Positions 9,483 through 17,091 of a stretch of DNA of 64,000 nucleotides are shown piece after piece; within the stretch, counting starts at the first letter, position 1; the number at the start of each line of letters is the position of its first letter. The notes under the pieces were generated by a model, which did not search any database, was not told the DNA's origin, and worked only from the letters and a program-made list of their open reading frames with translations. This DNA comes from Erythrobacteraceae bacterium (GTDB lineage: Bacteria > Pseudomonadota > Alphaproteobacteria > Sphingomonadales > Sphingomonadaceae), in the NCBI GenBank assembly GCA_027486035.1, contig JAIXPX010000033.1:1-64000 (forward strand), in the 5' to 3' direction. The position numbers and the translations under genes are program-made.

Positions 9483-11153
9483 ATGTACCGTTACGATTCA
9501 TACGACCAAGCCATGGTCGATGCCCGCGTCGCCGAATTCCGCGACCAGGCGCGCCGCCGCCTCGAAGGCAAGCTGACCGAGGACCAGTTCAAACCGCTGC
9601 GGCTGACGAACGGGCTCTATTTGCAGCTCCACGCCTATATGCTGCGCGTCGCGATCCCCTATGGCACGCTCGACAGCCGCCAGATGGCAATGCTGGCGAC
9701 AATCGCCGACAAGTATGACCGGGGCTACGGCCACTTCACCACCCGCCAGAACATTCAGTACAACTGGATCAAGCTGGAAGACTGCGCCGATGCGCTCGCC
9801 GATCTGGCGACGGTCGAGATGCACGCGATCCAGACCAGCGGCAACTGCATCCGCAACATCAGCTCCGATCACTTCGCGGGCGCGGCGGCGGACGAGGTGG
9901 TCGATCCCCGCCCCTATGCCGAGCTGATGCGCCAGTGGTCGAGCTTCCACCCGGAGTTCACCTACCTCCCCCGCAAGTTCAAGATCGCGGTGATCGCATC
10001 GGAAAAAGACCGGGCGGCGATGCGGCTGCACGATATCGGGGTGCGGATCGTCAAGCGTGACGGCGAAGTGGGCGCGCAGTTCTATGCGGGCGGCGGGATG
10101 GGCCGCACCCCGATGGTCGCCCCGCTGATCCGCGACTTCGTGCCGATCGACCAGTTCATCACCTATGCCGAGGCGTGCCTTCGCGTCTACAACCGCTATG
10201 GCCGGCGCGACAACAAGTACAAGGCGCGGATCAAGATCCTCGTCCATGAACTGGGCGCGGCAGAGTATATCCGCCAGGTCGAGGAGGAATTCGCGCACCT
10301 GCTTTCGGTCGGCGTCGAGCCGCCGCGCGAGGAACTGGCGCGGATTGCCGAATACTTCGCGCTTCCCCCCTTCCGTCATCCCAGCGAAAGCTGGGACCTA
10401 GAGCAATTGCAGAGCAAAGTCGCCGGAGATCCCAGCTTTCGCTGGGATGACGGGTTTGGTCAGTGGGTTCGCCAGAACACCCACCCCCACAAGGCACCGG
10501 GCTATGTCTCCGCCGTCATCAGCCTCAAGCCCGCTGGCGGCATTCCGGGCGATGCAACCTCCGATCAGATGCGCGTCGTCGCCCGGCTCGCGAAGGAATA
10601 CTCCTTCGATGAGCTGCGCGTGATGCACACCCAGAACCTGCTGCTGCCCCATGTCCGCATTGCCGACCTTCCGGCGGTGTGGGCGGCGCTCGACGCGGCC
10701 GGCCTCGGCAGCGCCAACATGGACACCATCGAGGACATCATCGCCTGTCCGGGCCTCGACTATTGCAGCCTCGCCAATGCGCGTTCGATCCCGCTGGCCC
10801 AGCGCATCTCCGAACGCTTTGCGCAAAGCGGGCGCACCGAGTTGGTGGGCGAATTGAAGCTGAAAATCTCCGGCTGCATCAATGCCTGCGGGCACCACCA
10901 CGCGGGCCATATCGGCATCCTCGGCGTCGACAAGAAGGGCAAGGAGAACTTCCAGCTCTCATTGGGCGGGTCGGAAGCCGAGGATGTCAGCCTCGCCAAG
11001 ATCACCGGCCCCGGCTTCGACGAGGACGGCGTGATCGCCGCGGTCGAGACAGTCACCGAGGTCTATCTCGCGTCGCGCACCGAGGGCGAGCGTTTCCTCG
11101 ACACCTATCGCCGCATCGGCATGGAGCCGTTCAAGGAGGCGCTTTATGGGTGA
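9483..11153 (+). CDS. cysI: Assimilatory sulfite (nitrite/sulfite) reductase hemoprotein subunit
   Basis: Siroheme/4Fe-4S ligand motifs CPGLDYCSLANARSIP and KLKISGCINACGHHHAGHIG; uninterrupted 556-aa ORF. Confidence 0.9.
   Translation: MYRYDSYDQAMVDARVAEFRDQARRRLEGKLTEDQFKPLRLTNGLYLQLHAYMLRVAIPYGTLDSRQMAMLATIADKYDRGYGHFTTRQNIQYNWIKLEDCADALADLATVEMHAIQTSGNCIRNISSDHFAGAAADEVVDPRPYAELMRQWSSFHPEFTYLPRKFKIAVIASEKDRAAMRLHDIGVRIVKRDGEVGAQFYAGGGMGRTPMVAPLIRDFVPIDQFITYAEACLRVYNRYGRRDNKYKARIKILVHELGAAEYIRQVEEEFAHLLSVGVEPPREELARIAEYFALPPFRHPSESWDLEQLQSKVAGDPSFRWDDGFGQWVRQNTHPHKAPGYVSAVISLKPAGGIPGDATSDQMRVVARLAKEYSFDELRVMHTQNLLLPHVRIADLPAVWAALDAAGLGSANMDTIEDIIACPGLDYCSLANARSIPLAQRISERFAQSGRTELVGELKLKISGCINACGHHHAGHIGILGVDKKGKENFQLSLGGSEAEDVSLAKITGPGFDEDGVIAAVETVTEVYLASRTEGERFLDTYRRIGMEPFKEALYG
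10375..10453. repeat. 79-bp palindromic repeat (REP/MITE-like) inside the cysI coding sequence
   Basis: Perfect 23-bp inverted repeat CGTCATCCCAGCGAAAGCTGGGA (10375-10397) / TCCCAGCTTTCGCTGGGATGACG (10431-10453), 33-nt spacer. Confidence 0.9.
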
Positions 11154-11607
11154 CACGCAGAACCTCGGCACCTCGCCCGACGAGGTGCAGTTCCGCTTCC
11201 GCGACGATGAGCCGGTCGATCACGCCGCCGTCACCGTCGATAGCGTGCTGGACCAGACCAACGCCGCCGCTGTCCGGATCGAGCCGGGCGACGATGCGCG
11301 CCTGCTGCTGCCCTTTCTCGATCGCCTCGCGCTGGTCGAGGTTAACTTTCCCGTGTTCGGCGACGGGCGCGGCTATTCGGCGGCCCGGATCCTGCGCGAG
11401 GCGGGCTATACCGGCGAGCTGCGCGCGGTGGGCGCAGTGCTCATCGACCTGCTCAGCCATATGCGCCGCTGCGGCTTCGACAGCTTCGCCCCCGACAAGC
11501 GCCTCGACGAGGAAGACGCCGCGCGCGCCTTTGCGACGTGGGCGAACGTCTACCAGCGTGCGGCAGATCGGCGGGCGACCATTGCGGACAAGCGCCATGA
11601 AGCCTGA
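11146..11607 (+). CDS. DUF934 family protein
   Basis: Lies between cysI and cysH; FLDRLALVEVNFPVFGDGRGYSAARILRE is typical of DUF934. Confidence 0.8.
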   Translation: MGDTQNLGTSPDEVQFRFRDDEPVDHAAVTVDSVLDQTNAAAVRIEPGDDARLLLPFLDRLALVEVNFPVFGDGRGYSAARILREAGYTGELRAVGAVLIDLLSHMRRCGFDSFAPDKRLDEEDAARAFATWANVYQRAADRRATIADKRHEA

Positions 11608-12373
11608 ACTGCGGATCGCCCCCGGGGACCGCGCCCGCGACAGGCTCGACCTCGCGCCGCGCTTCACCGAGCATGATGCGGTGCGATTGAACCGCATGTT
11701 CCGCGGCAGCTCGACGCCCGAGATGCTCGAAGCGGTGATCCGTGACGGGCTGGCGGGCGATCTGGCCGTGGTCTCCAGCTTCGGCGCGGAGAGCGCGGTG
11801 CTGCTGCATCTGGTCGCCAGCGTCGATCCGAAGGTGCCGGTGCTGTTCCTCGACACCGGCAAGCACTTTGCCGAAACGCTCGAATACCGCGACCTTTTGG
11901 TCGAACGGCTCGGCCTCAACCTCGTTGTGCTGACCCCGGATGCGGCGGACCTCGCTGCGAAGGACGCAACCGGCCTCAGGTGGTCCTACGATCCCGATGG
12001 CTGCTGCGAGATCCGCAAGGTAAGGCCGCTCGAAAAGGCGCTGGCCGGCTATGACGCGAGCTTCACCGGCCGGAAAGCCTTCCAGGCCGCGACCCGCGCC
12101 AACCTCCCGCGCTTCGAGGTCGACACCTCGGACGCGCAGGGACGATTGAAGATCAACCCGCTGATCGATTGGGACGCGGGCCAGATCGAGGGGTATTTCA
12201 TCCAGCACGACCTCCCCCGCCACCCGCTGATCGCAAGCGGCTATCCCTCGATCGGCTGCTCGCCCTGCACCACGCAGGTCGCGCCGGGGGAAGACCCGCG
12301 CTCGGGCCGCTGGAAGGGCTGGGACAAGACCGAATGCGGCATCCACAAGCCGGGCGAGGAACCGTTTCTTTGA
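11597..12373 (+). CDS. cysH: Phosphoadenylyl-/adenylyl-sulfate reductase
   Basis: VVSSFGAESAVLLHLVA, FLDTGKHFAETLEYRDLL, CCEIRKV, IGCSPCTTQV...KTECGIH. Confidence 0.92.
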   Translation: MKPELRIAPGDRARDRLDLAPRFTEHDAVRLNRMFRGSSTPEMLEAVIRDGLAGDLAVVSSFGAESAVLLHLVASVDPKVPVLFLDTGKHFAETLEYRDLLVERLGLNLVVLTPDAADLAAKDATGLRWSYDPDGCCEIRKVRPLEKALAGYDASFTGRKAFQAATRANLPRFEVDTSDAQGRLKINPLIDWDAGQIEGYFIQHDLPRHPLIASGYPSIGCSPCTTQVAPGEDPRSGRWKGWDKTECGIHKPGEEPFL

Positions 12374-12383
12374 TCTACCGACC

Positions 12384-12465
12384 CGTCATCCCAGCGGAAG
12401 CTGGGACCTAGGGCAACAAAGGGCAGTGCTCGCCACTCTAGGTCCCAACTTTCGCTGGGATGACG
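12384..12465. repeat. 82-bp palindromic repeat, second copy of the cysI-embedded family, in the convergent cysH/epimerase gap
   Basis: CGTCATCCCAGCGGAAGCTGGGACCTA ... TAGGTCCCAACTTTCGCTGGGATGACG (27-bp arms, 2 mismatches). Confidence 0.9.
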
Positions 12466-12478
12466 TGTGTTGTCAGAC

Positions 12479-13423
12479 CTAAAGCCACCCCTCGCGCCGA
12501 TACCATTCGGCGGTCGCCTTCAGCCCCTCGTCACCCGCAATCCTCGGCTGCCACAGGCCCGGCGGCGGCTTGCGGTCGGAGCGGGCGACCCAGTTGGGGT
12601 GGCACATGTAGCCGACGCGGTCAGCGGTGAGCTTGGCCCGGTCGCCGCGCGCAAGGCGGTCGGAGGCGGCGGAGGCATCGAGCACGATGCGGGGCAGATG
12701 CGGCGCGAAAACGCGGGCACGCCCCACGGCACGGCCGATCGCGGCGGCCAGGTCCTTGTGGCTCCATCCACCCTCCCGCCCGTCGTCGGGTTCGTAGGTC
12801 TGCTTGAAAGTTGCCTTCCGGCTTGCCGAGTCCTCAAGTCGCGAAGCGGTAGGACCGGCAAGCCCAACAAGAAGCCGCGCGAGATCGTCTGCGTGAATGA
12901 TCGAACTGGCCCCGCCGGGCGGGAGCGGCACGAAGCCCCATTTCGCCGTGCGGAACATGTCGAGGTAATCGACATCGCGCGGGCCATAGACGCCCGGCGG
13001 GCGCACCGTGGTCCAGTCGAGACCGGAGGCTTCGACCAGCCCCTCGGCCTTGGCCTTGGAGGCGCCATAGGCCGACAGCCCGGGCTTGCGCGCCGAGAGC
13101 GAGGAGACGAAGACGAGGCGCTTCACGCCGGCCGCACTCATGGCGGAAAGGACATTGGCGGTCCCGGTGACATTGGCGATCTCGAACGCGGCCGGATCGG
13201 GTGTGTTGGTCAGCCCGGCGACGTGGATCACCGCGTCTGCACCCTGCACCAATGCCGCGAGCGCAGCGGTGTCATTCAGATCGCCGCGCACCCATGTGAC
13301 GCCCTCCCGCGCAGGCTGATCGCGGCGGGCAAGCGCACGCACCTCATGGCCTTCTGCGCGCGCCGCATCGAGCACCGCAGAGCCGACGAAACCTGTCGCG
13401 CCGGTGATCGCGAGCCGCGTCAC
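12479..13423 (-). CDS. NAD(P)-dependent epimerase/dehydratase-like (extended SDR)
   Basis: ITGATGFVGSAVLDAARAEGHEVRALAR; VFVSSLSA, YGASKAKAE. GTG start overlapping the proB stop. Confidence 0.8.
   Translation of the reverse strand: MTRLAITGATGFVGSAVLDAARAEGHEVRALARRDQPAREGVTWVRGDLNDTAALAALVQGADAVIHVAGLTNTPDPAAFEIANVTGTANVLSAMSAAGVKRLVFVSSLSARKPGLSAYGASKAKAEGLVEASGLDWTTVRPPGVYGPRDVDYLDMFRTAKWGFVPLPPGGASSIIHADDLARLLVGLAGPTASRLEDSASRKATFKQTYEPDDGREGGWSHKDLAAAIGRAVGRARVFAPHLPRIVLDASAASDRLARGDRAKLTADRVGYMCHPNWVARSDRKPPPGLWQPRIAGDEGLKATAEWYRREGWL
12818..12865. repeat. About 48-bp imperfect inverted repeat inside the epimerase CDS
   Basis: GGCTTGCCGAGTCCT (12820-12834) pairs with AGGAC-CGGCAAGCC (12851-12864) with one bulged base; 16-nt loop contains CGCgaaGCG. 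Confidence 0.6.
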
Positions 13424-14538
13424 AGCAGCACCATGTGATCCCGGTGGATCACGCAGGAGCGCGGGGCATAGCCGAGGCGCTCGGCCTGATCCTCGGCGCG
13501 CTTGCCGGCGATGAGCTGCATTTCGGCCGCGTCATATTCGGCGAGGCCCTGCGCCAGCCGTTCGCCCTTCATGCTCAGGACGCTGACCAGATCGCCGCGG
13601 CGGAAATTGCCCGATACGCCGACGACTCCTGCCGCCAGCAGGCTCGCGCCGCCCCTCAGCGCCTCGGCGCAGCCCTTGTCGACGCGCAACTCGCCCGCAG
13701 GCGCCAGCCGCCCGCCGAGCCACGCCTTGCGGGCGCTGTCGGCGCGCACGGGCAGGAACAGCGTCCCCGTGCCCGCTGCGAGCGCATGGGCGATCGGCGC
13801 GTCATGTGTCCCGTTGAGGATGCCGAGCGCGATCCCGGCGCGGGTCGCGATCTGGGCGGCCTGCAACTTGGAGATCATGCCGCCCGAGCCGAGGCCCGAG
13901 GAGGACGCCCCGCTCGCCATGGCCATCACCTCCGGCGTCACGGCTTCGACCACCGGGATCAGCGCCGCGCCTTCGGTCCGGGGATCGCCGGTATATAGGC
14001 CGTCGACGTCCGACAGCAGCAGCACCAGATCGGCATTGGCCGCCTGCGCCACGCGTGCGGCGAGGCGGTCATTGTCGCCGAAGCGGATTTCCTCGGTGGC
14101 GACCGAATCGTTCTCGTTGATGACGGGGATCACGCCCGCCTCGAGCAGCCGGTCGAGCGTCGCAGCGGCATTGAGATAGCGGCGGCGGTCTTCGAGATCG
14201 CCCAGGGTCAGGAGCATCTGCGCCGCGGTGATCCCCTCACCCCCGAGAGCGCGGCTCCATAGGTCGGCGAGCGCGATCTGGCCCACGGCAGCGGCGGCCT
14301 GTGCGTCCGCGAGGCTCCCACGCCCCCCTTTCGCCAGCCCCAGCCGCGCCGCGCCGAGCGCAATCGCGCCGGAACTCACCACGATCACCTGCGCGCCCGC
14401 CCGCCGCAGCGCCGCGAGGTCGCCCGCCATGCGCGCCAGCCAGCCCTCGCGCGCCTTACCGCCGCCGACCAGCAGCGACGAGCCGATCTTGACCACGATC
14501 CGCCGCGCGGCGGGGATATCCGAAAGGCGGGTCAGCAT
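13420..14538 (-). CDS. proB: Glutamate 5-kinase
   Basis: RIVVKIGSSLLVGG, VSSGAIALGAARLGL, NENDSVATEEIRFGDNDRLAARVA, C-terminal PUA-like domain. ATG set at MLTRLSDIPAARR. Confidence 0.92.
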   Translation of the reverse strand: MLTRLSDIPAARRIVVKIGSSLLVGGGKAREGWLARMAGDLAALRRAGAQVIVVSSGAIALGAARLGLAKGGRGSLADAQAAAAVGQIALADLWSRALGGEGITAAQMLLTLGDLEDRRRYLNAAATLDRLLEAGVIPVINENDSVATEEIRFGDNDRLAARVAQAANADLVLLLSDVDGLYTGDPRTEGAALIPVVEAVTPEVMAMASGASSSGLGSGGMISKLQAAQIATRAGIALGILNGTHDAPIAHALAAGTGTLFLPVRADSARKAWLGGRLAPAGELRVDKGCAEALRGGASLLAAGVVGVSGNFRRGDLVSVLSMKGERLAQGLAEYDAAEMQLIAGKRAEDQAERLGYAPRSCVIHRDHMVLL

Positions 14539-14545
14539 CGCAGGA

Positions 14546-15622
14546 TCAGAGCGGCGACCACTCAGGAGTGTCACCGTCGTCCTCCACCTCGACCGTCTTG
14601 GTCTCGGTCGCGGTGCGATCCGGCAGGTAGGCGAGCACCGCGTCGAGCAATTCCGGGATGCCCGCGCCGGTCGCGCCGGAGACGGCGAAGACCTGCTCCG
14701 CGCCGGCGGCCAGCAGCTCCTCGCGGAAGCCCTCGACCAGTTCGGCATCGGCCAGATCGAGCTTGTTGAGCACCACCAGCCGGGGCTTTTCGTCAAGGCG
14801 CGTGTGCTCCTTGTCGCCATAGGCGGCGAGTTCCTCCTCGACGATGCGCATCGCCTCGGCGGGGTCGGCATCCTCGGTGCCGGTGATGTCGATGAGGTGG
14901 ATCAGCACCCGGCAGCGCTCGATATGGCCGAGGAAGCGGTCGCCGATCCCGACGCCGTCCGCCGCGCCCTCGATCAACCCGGGAATGTCGGCGAGCACGA
15001 ATTCGCGGCCCTTGTGGCGCACCACGCCGAGCTTGGGGACGAGCGTGGTGAAGGCATAATCGCCGACCTTCGCCTGCGCGTTGGAGACGGCATTGATGAA
15101 GGTCGATTTGCCCGCATTGGGCAGGCCGACAAGGCCGACGTCGGCGAGCAGCTTGAGCCGCAGCCACACCCACATCTCCTCGCCCGGAATGCCGGGTTGG
15201 TGCTGGCGCGGGGCGCGGTTGGTCGAGGTCTTGTAGCTGGCATTCCCGCGCCCGCCCATGCCGCCTTCGAGGAAGACGATCCGCTGCCCGACCTCGGTGA
15301 AGTCGGCGAGCACCTCCTCCTTGTCCTCGGAGAGGATCTGCGTGCCCACCGGCACCTTGATGACCAGCGGCTCGGCCGAGGCGCCGGTGCGATCCTTGCC
15401 CATGCCGTGCCCGCCGCGCGGGGCCTTGAAGTGCTGCGAATAGCGGAAATCGATCAGCGTGTTGAGCCCGGCAACGGCCTCGAACACGATGTCGCCCCCG
15501 CGCCCGCCATTGCCGCCATCGGGGCCGCCATATTCGACATATTTCTCGCGGCGGAACGAGACGGCGCCGGGGCCGCCTCCGCCGGACTTCACGTAGATCT
15601 TGGCCTGGTCAAGGAAATGCAT
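14546..15622 (-). CDS. obgE: Obg/CgtA GTPase
   Basis: MHFLDQAKIYVKSGGGGPGAVSFRREK..., GLPNAGKSTFINAVS, DIPGLIEGAADGVGIG. Confidence 0.96.
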   Translation of the reverse strand: MHFLDQAKIYVKSGGGGPGAVSFRREKYVEYGGPDGGNGGRGGDIVFEAVAGLNTLIDFRYSQHFKAPRGGHGMGKDRTGASAEPLVIKVPVGTQILSEDKEEVLADFTEVGQRIVFLEGGMGGRGNASYKTSTNRAPRQHQPGIPGEEMWVWLRLKLLADVGLVGLPNAGKSTFINAVSNAQAKVGDYAFTTLVPKLGVVRHKGREFVLADIPGLIEGAADGVGIGDRFLGHIERCRVLIHLIDITGTEDADPAEAMRIVEEELAAYGDKEHTRLDEKPRLVVLNKLDLADAELVEGFREELLAAGAEQVFAVSGATGAGIPELLDAVLAYLPDRTATETKTVEVEDDGDTPEWSPL

Positions 15623-15670
15623 GGGCGCCCCCTACGCATTTTCTCCCGCAATTGCGAGGAGAATGGCGGG

Positions 15671-16588
15671 TCAGAGCTTGCGGATGAAGGCTTGGAGGCG
15701 TTCGGGCACCGCGTCGGCTGCGTGCACGAGGCAGGCGAGCACCTCGGCGCTCTCGACCAGCCGGGGGCCGGGGCGGTTGAACAGGTGGTGGCCGTCGACC
15801 GCGAAGACCCGCCCCTCGCGCACCGCCCTGAGGCTCCGCCATGGCTCTTCAGCCAGCAGCGCGCGGGCTTCGGGCAGGGTCTGGGCGAGCTGGTAGCCGC
15901 AAGGCATGAAGGCGATGATATCGGGATCGGCGGCGACCACAGCCCCCGCCTCGATCCCGTGCGAATGCACTCCCGGCGCGGCGAGCAGGGGCTCGGCCCC
16001 GGCGGCCCTGATCAGTTCCGGCACCCAGTTGCCCGCGACCATCAGGGGCGCGATCCACTCGACCGCGAGGATGGTGGGGCGAATGGCAGGCGCGGCGGGG
16101 AGCGCGCCGAACCCGGCCCGCATCCGCGCCGCCGCCTCGGCTGCGCGCCCGGGCACGCCGGCGGCCCCGGCCACGCGGGCGAGATCGCCGAAGACGTCCG
16201 CCAGATCATCGGGCGCGAGCGAGACCAGCACGGGCGGCGCGCCGATCCACGTCGCCAGCGCCTCCTCGAGATCGGCAGGCGTCACCGCGCAGACCGCGCA
16301 TTGCGCCTGGGTCAGGATGACGTCGGGCCTAAGCGACTTCAGCAGCGGCGCATCGACATCATAGACCGACAGGCCCTGCTCGACGATCGCCTTCACCCGG
16401 TCCTCGATCGCCTGGGAGGACAGGCCCTTCTCCAGCTTGGTCGAAGTGCAAACGGGCAGCGCCTTCACCGTCGGCGGAAAGTCGCATTCGTGCGAGCGGC
16501 CGACGAGGCTTTCCTGCAACCCCAGCGCCACCGCGATCTCGGTGGCGCTGGGGAGCAGGGAGACGATCCGCAGGGACGCGGCGCTCAT
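15671..16588 (-). CDS. BtuF-like cobalamin-binding protein without obvious signal peptide
   Basis: RIVSLLPSATEIAVALGLQESLVGRSHECDFP...; periplasmic-binding-protein fold motifs; ATGA overlap with the upstream membrane protein gene. Confidence 0.8.
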   Translation of the reverse strand: MSAASLRIVSLLPSATEIAVALGLQESLVGRSHECDFPPTVKALPVCTSTKLEKGLSSQAIEDRVKAIVEQGLSVYDVDAPLLKSLRPDVILTQAQCAVCAVTPADLEEALATWIGAPPVLVSLAPDDLADVFGDLARVAGAAGVPGRAAEAAARMRAGFGALPAAPAIRPTILAVEWIAPLMVAGNWVPELIRAAGAEPLLAAPGVHSHGIEAGAVVAADPDIIAFMPCGYQLAQTLPEARALLAEEPWRSLRAVREGRVFAVDGHHLFNRPGPRLVESAEVLACLVHAADAVPERLQAFIRKL

Positions 16589-17091
16589 CGCACCTGCCAC
16601 GCTGCCGGCATCGGCACGCGCCCGAGCACCTGCCAGCCAAGCCACAGCCCGGCGAACCACAGCGCGTCATTGAGCGCGATCAGCCCCACGATCTTCGGCG
16701 CAAACAGAGCCGGATCGCCGAAGGGGAGCGCATAGGCGAAGAGGCTCGCCTCGAAGGCCGCGAAGGCGGCAAGGAAGGCCGCAACCGGCCCTCCCCTGAC
16801 TGCCCGCGCAGCCGCACAGGCAAGAAGGCTCGAGACGAGTAACGAAAGCCCTGCCGCAAGGGTAGGCCCGTCCCACGGAAAGCCCATCAGCCCGAAGCCG
16901 AGCACCTGGTTGCCAAGCCAGCACGCCGCCACCGTCGCCATGGCCCGCGAAGGCGGCATGGCGAGCGCGGCGATGGTGGCAACAGCAGCGAAGGGCATCA
17001 TGCAGGCGAACACCACCGTCCCGCTGAGCGTGGTTGCGGCAAGGATCGCGGGAAGCGCCAATGATGGGAGCGACTTTTTCAGATCGGTCAT
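16585..17091 (-). CDS. Small multi-TM membrane protein in the cobalamin operon, candidate transporter component
   Basis: 168 aa, several hydrophobic segments; overlaps btuB stop (ATGA) and the btuF-like start. Confidence 0.7.
   Translation of the reverse strand: MTDLKKSLPSLALPAILAATTLSGTVVFACMMPFAAVATIAALAMPPSRAMATVAACWLGNQVLGFGLMGFPWDGPTLAAGLSLLVSSLLACAAARAVRGGPVAAFLAAFAAFEASLFAYALPFGDPALFAPKIVGLIALNDALWFAGLWLGWQVLGRVPMPAAWQVR

Noticed and set aside
10679-12373. 564-aa plus ORF as one fusion protein
   Set aside because: Only the C-terminal part (from 11597) is CysH; the N-terminal part is an out-of-frame translation of cysI and the DUF934 gene.
14228-16735. 835-aa plus-strand ORF
   Set aside because: Shadow ORF spanning proB, obgE and the btuF-like gene on the opposite strand.
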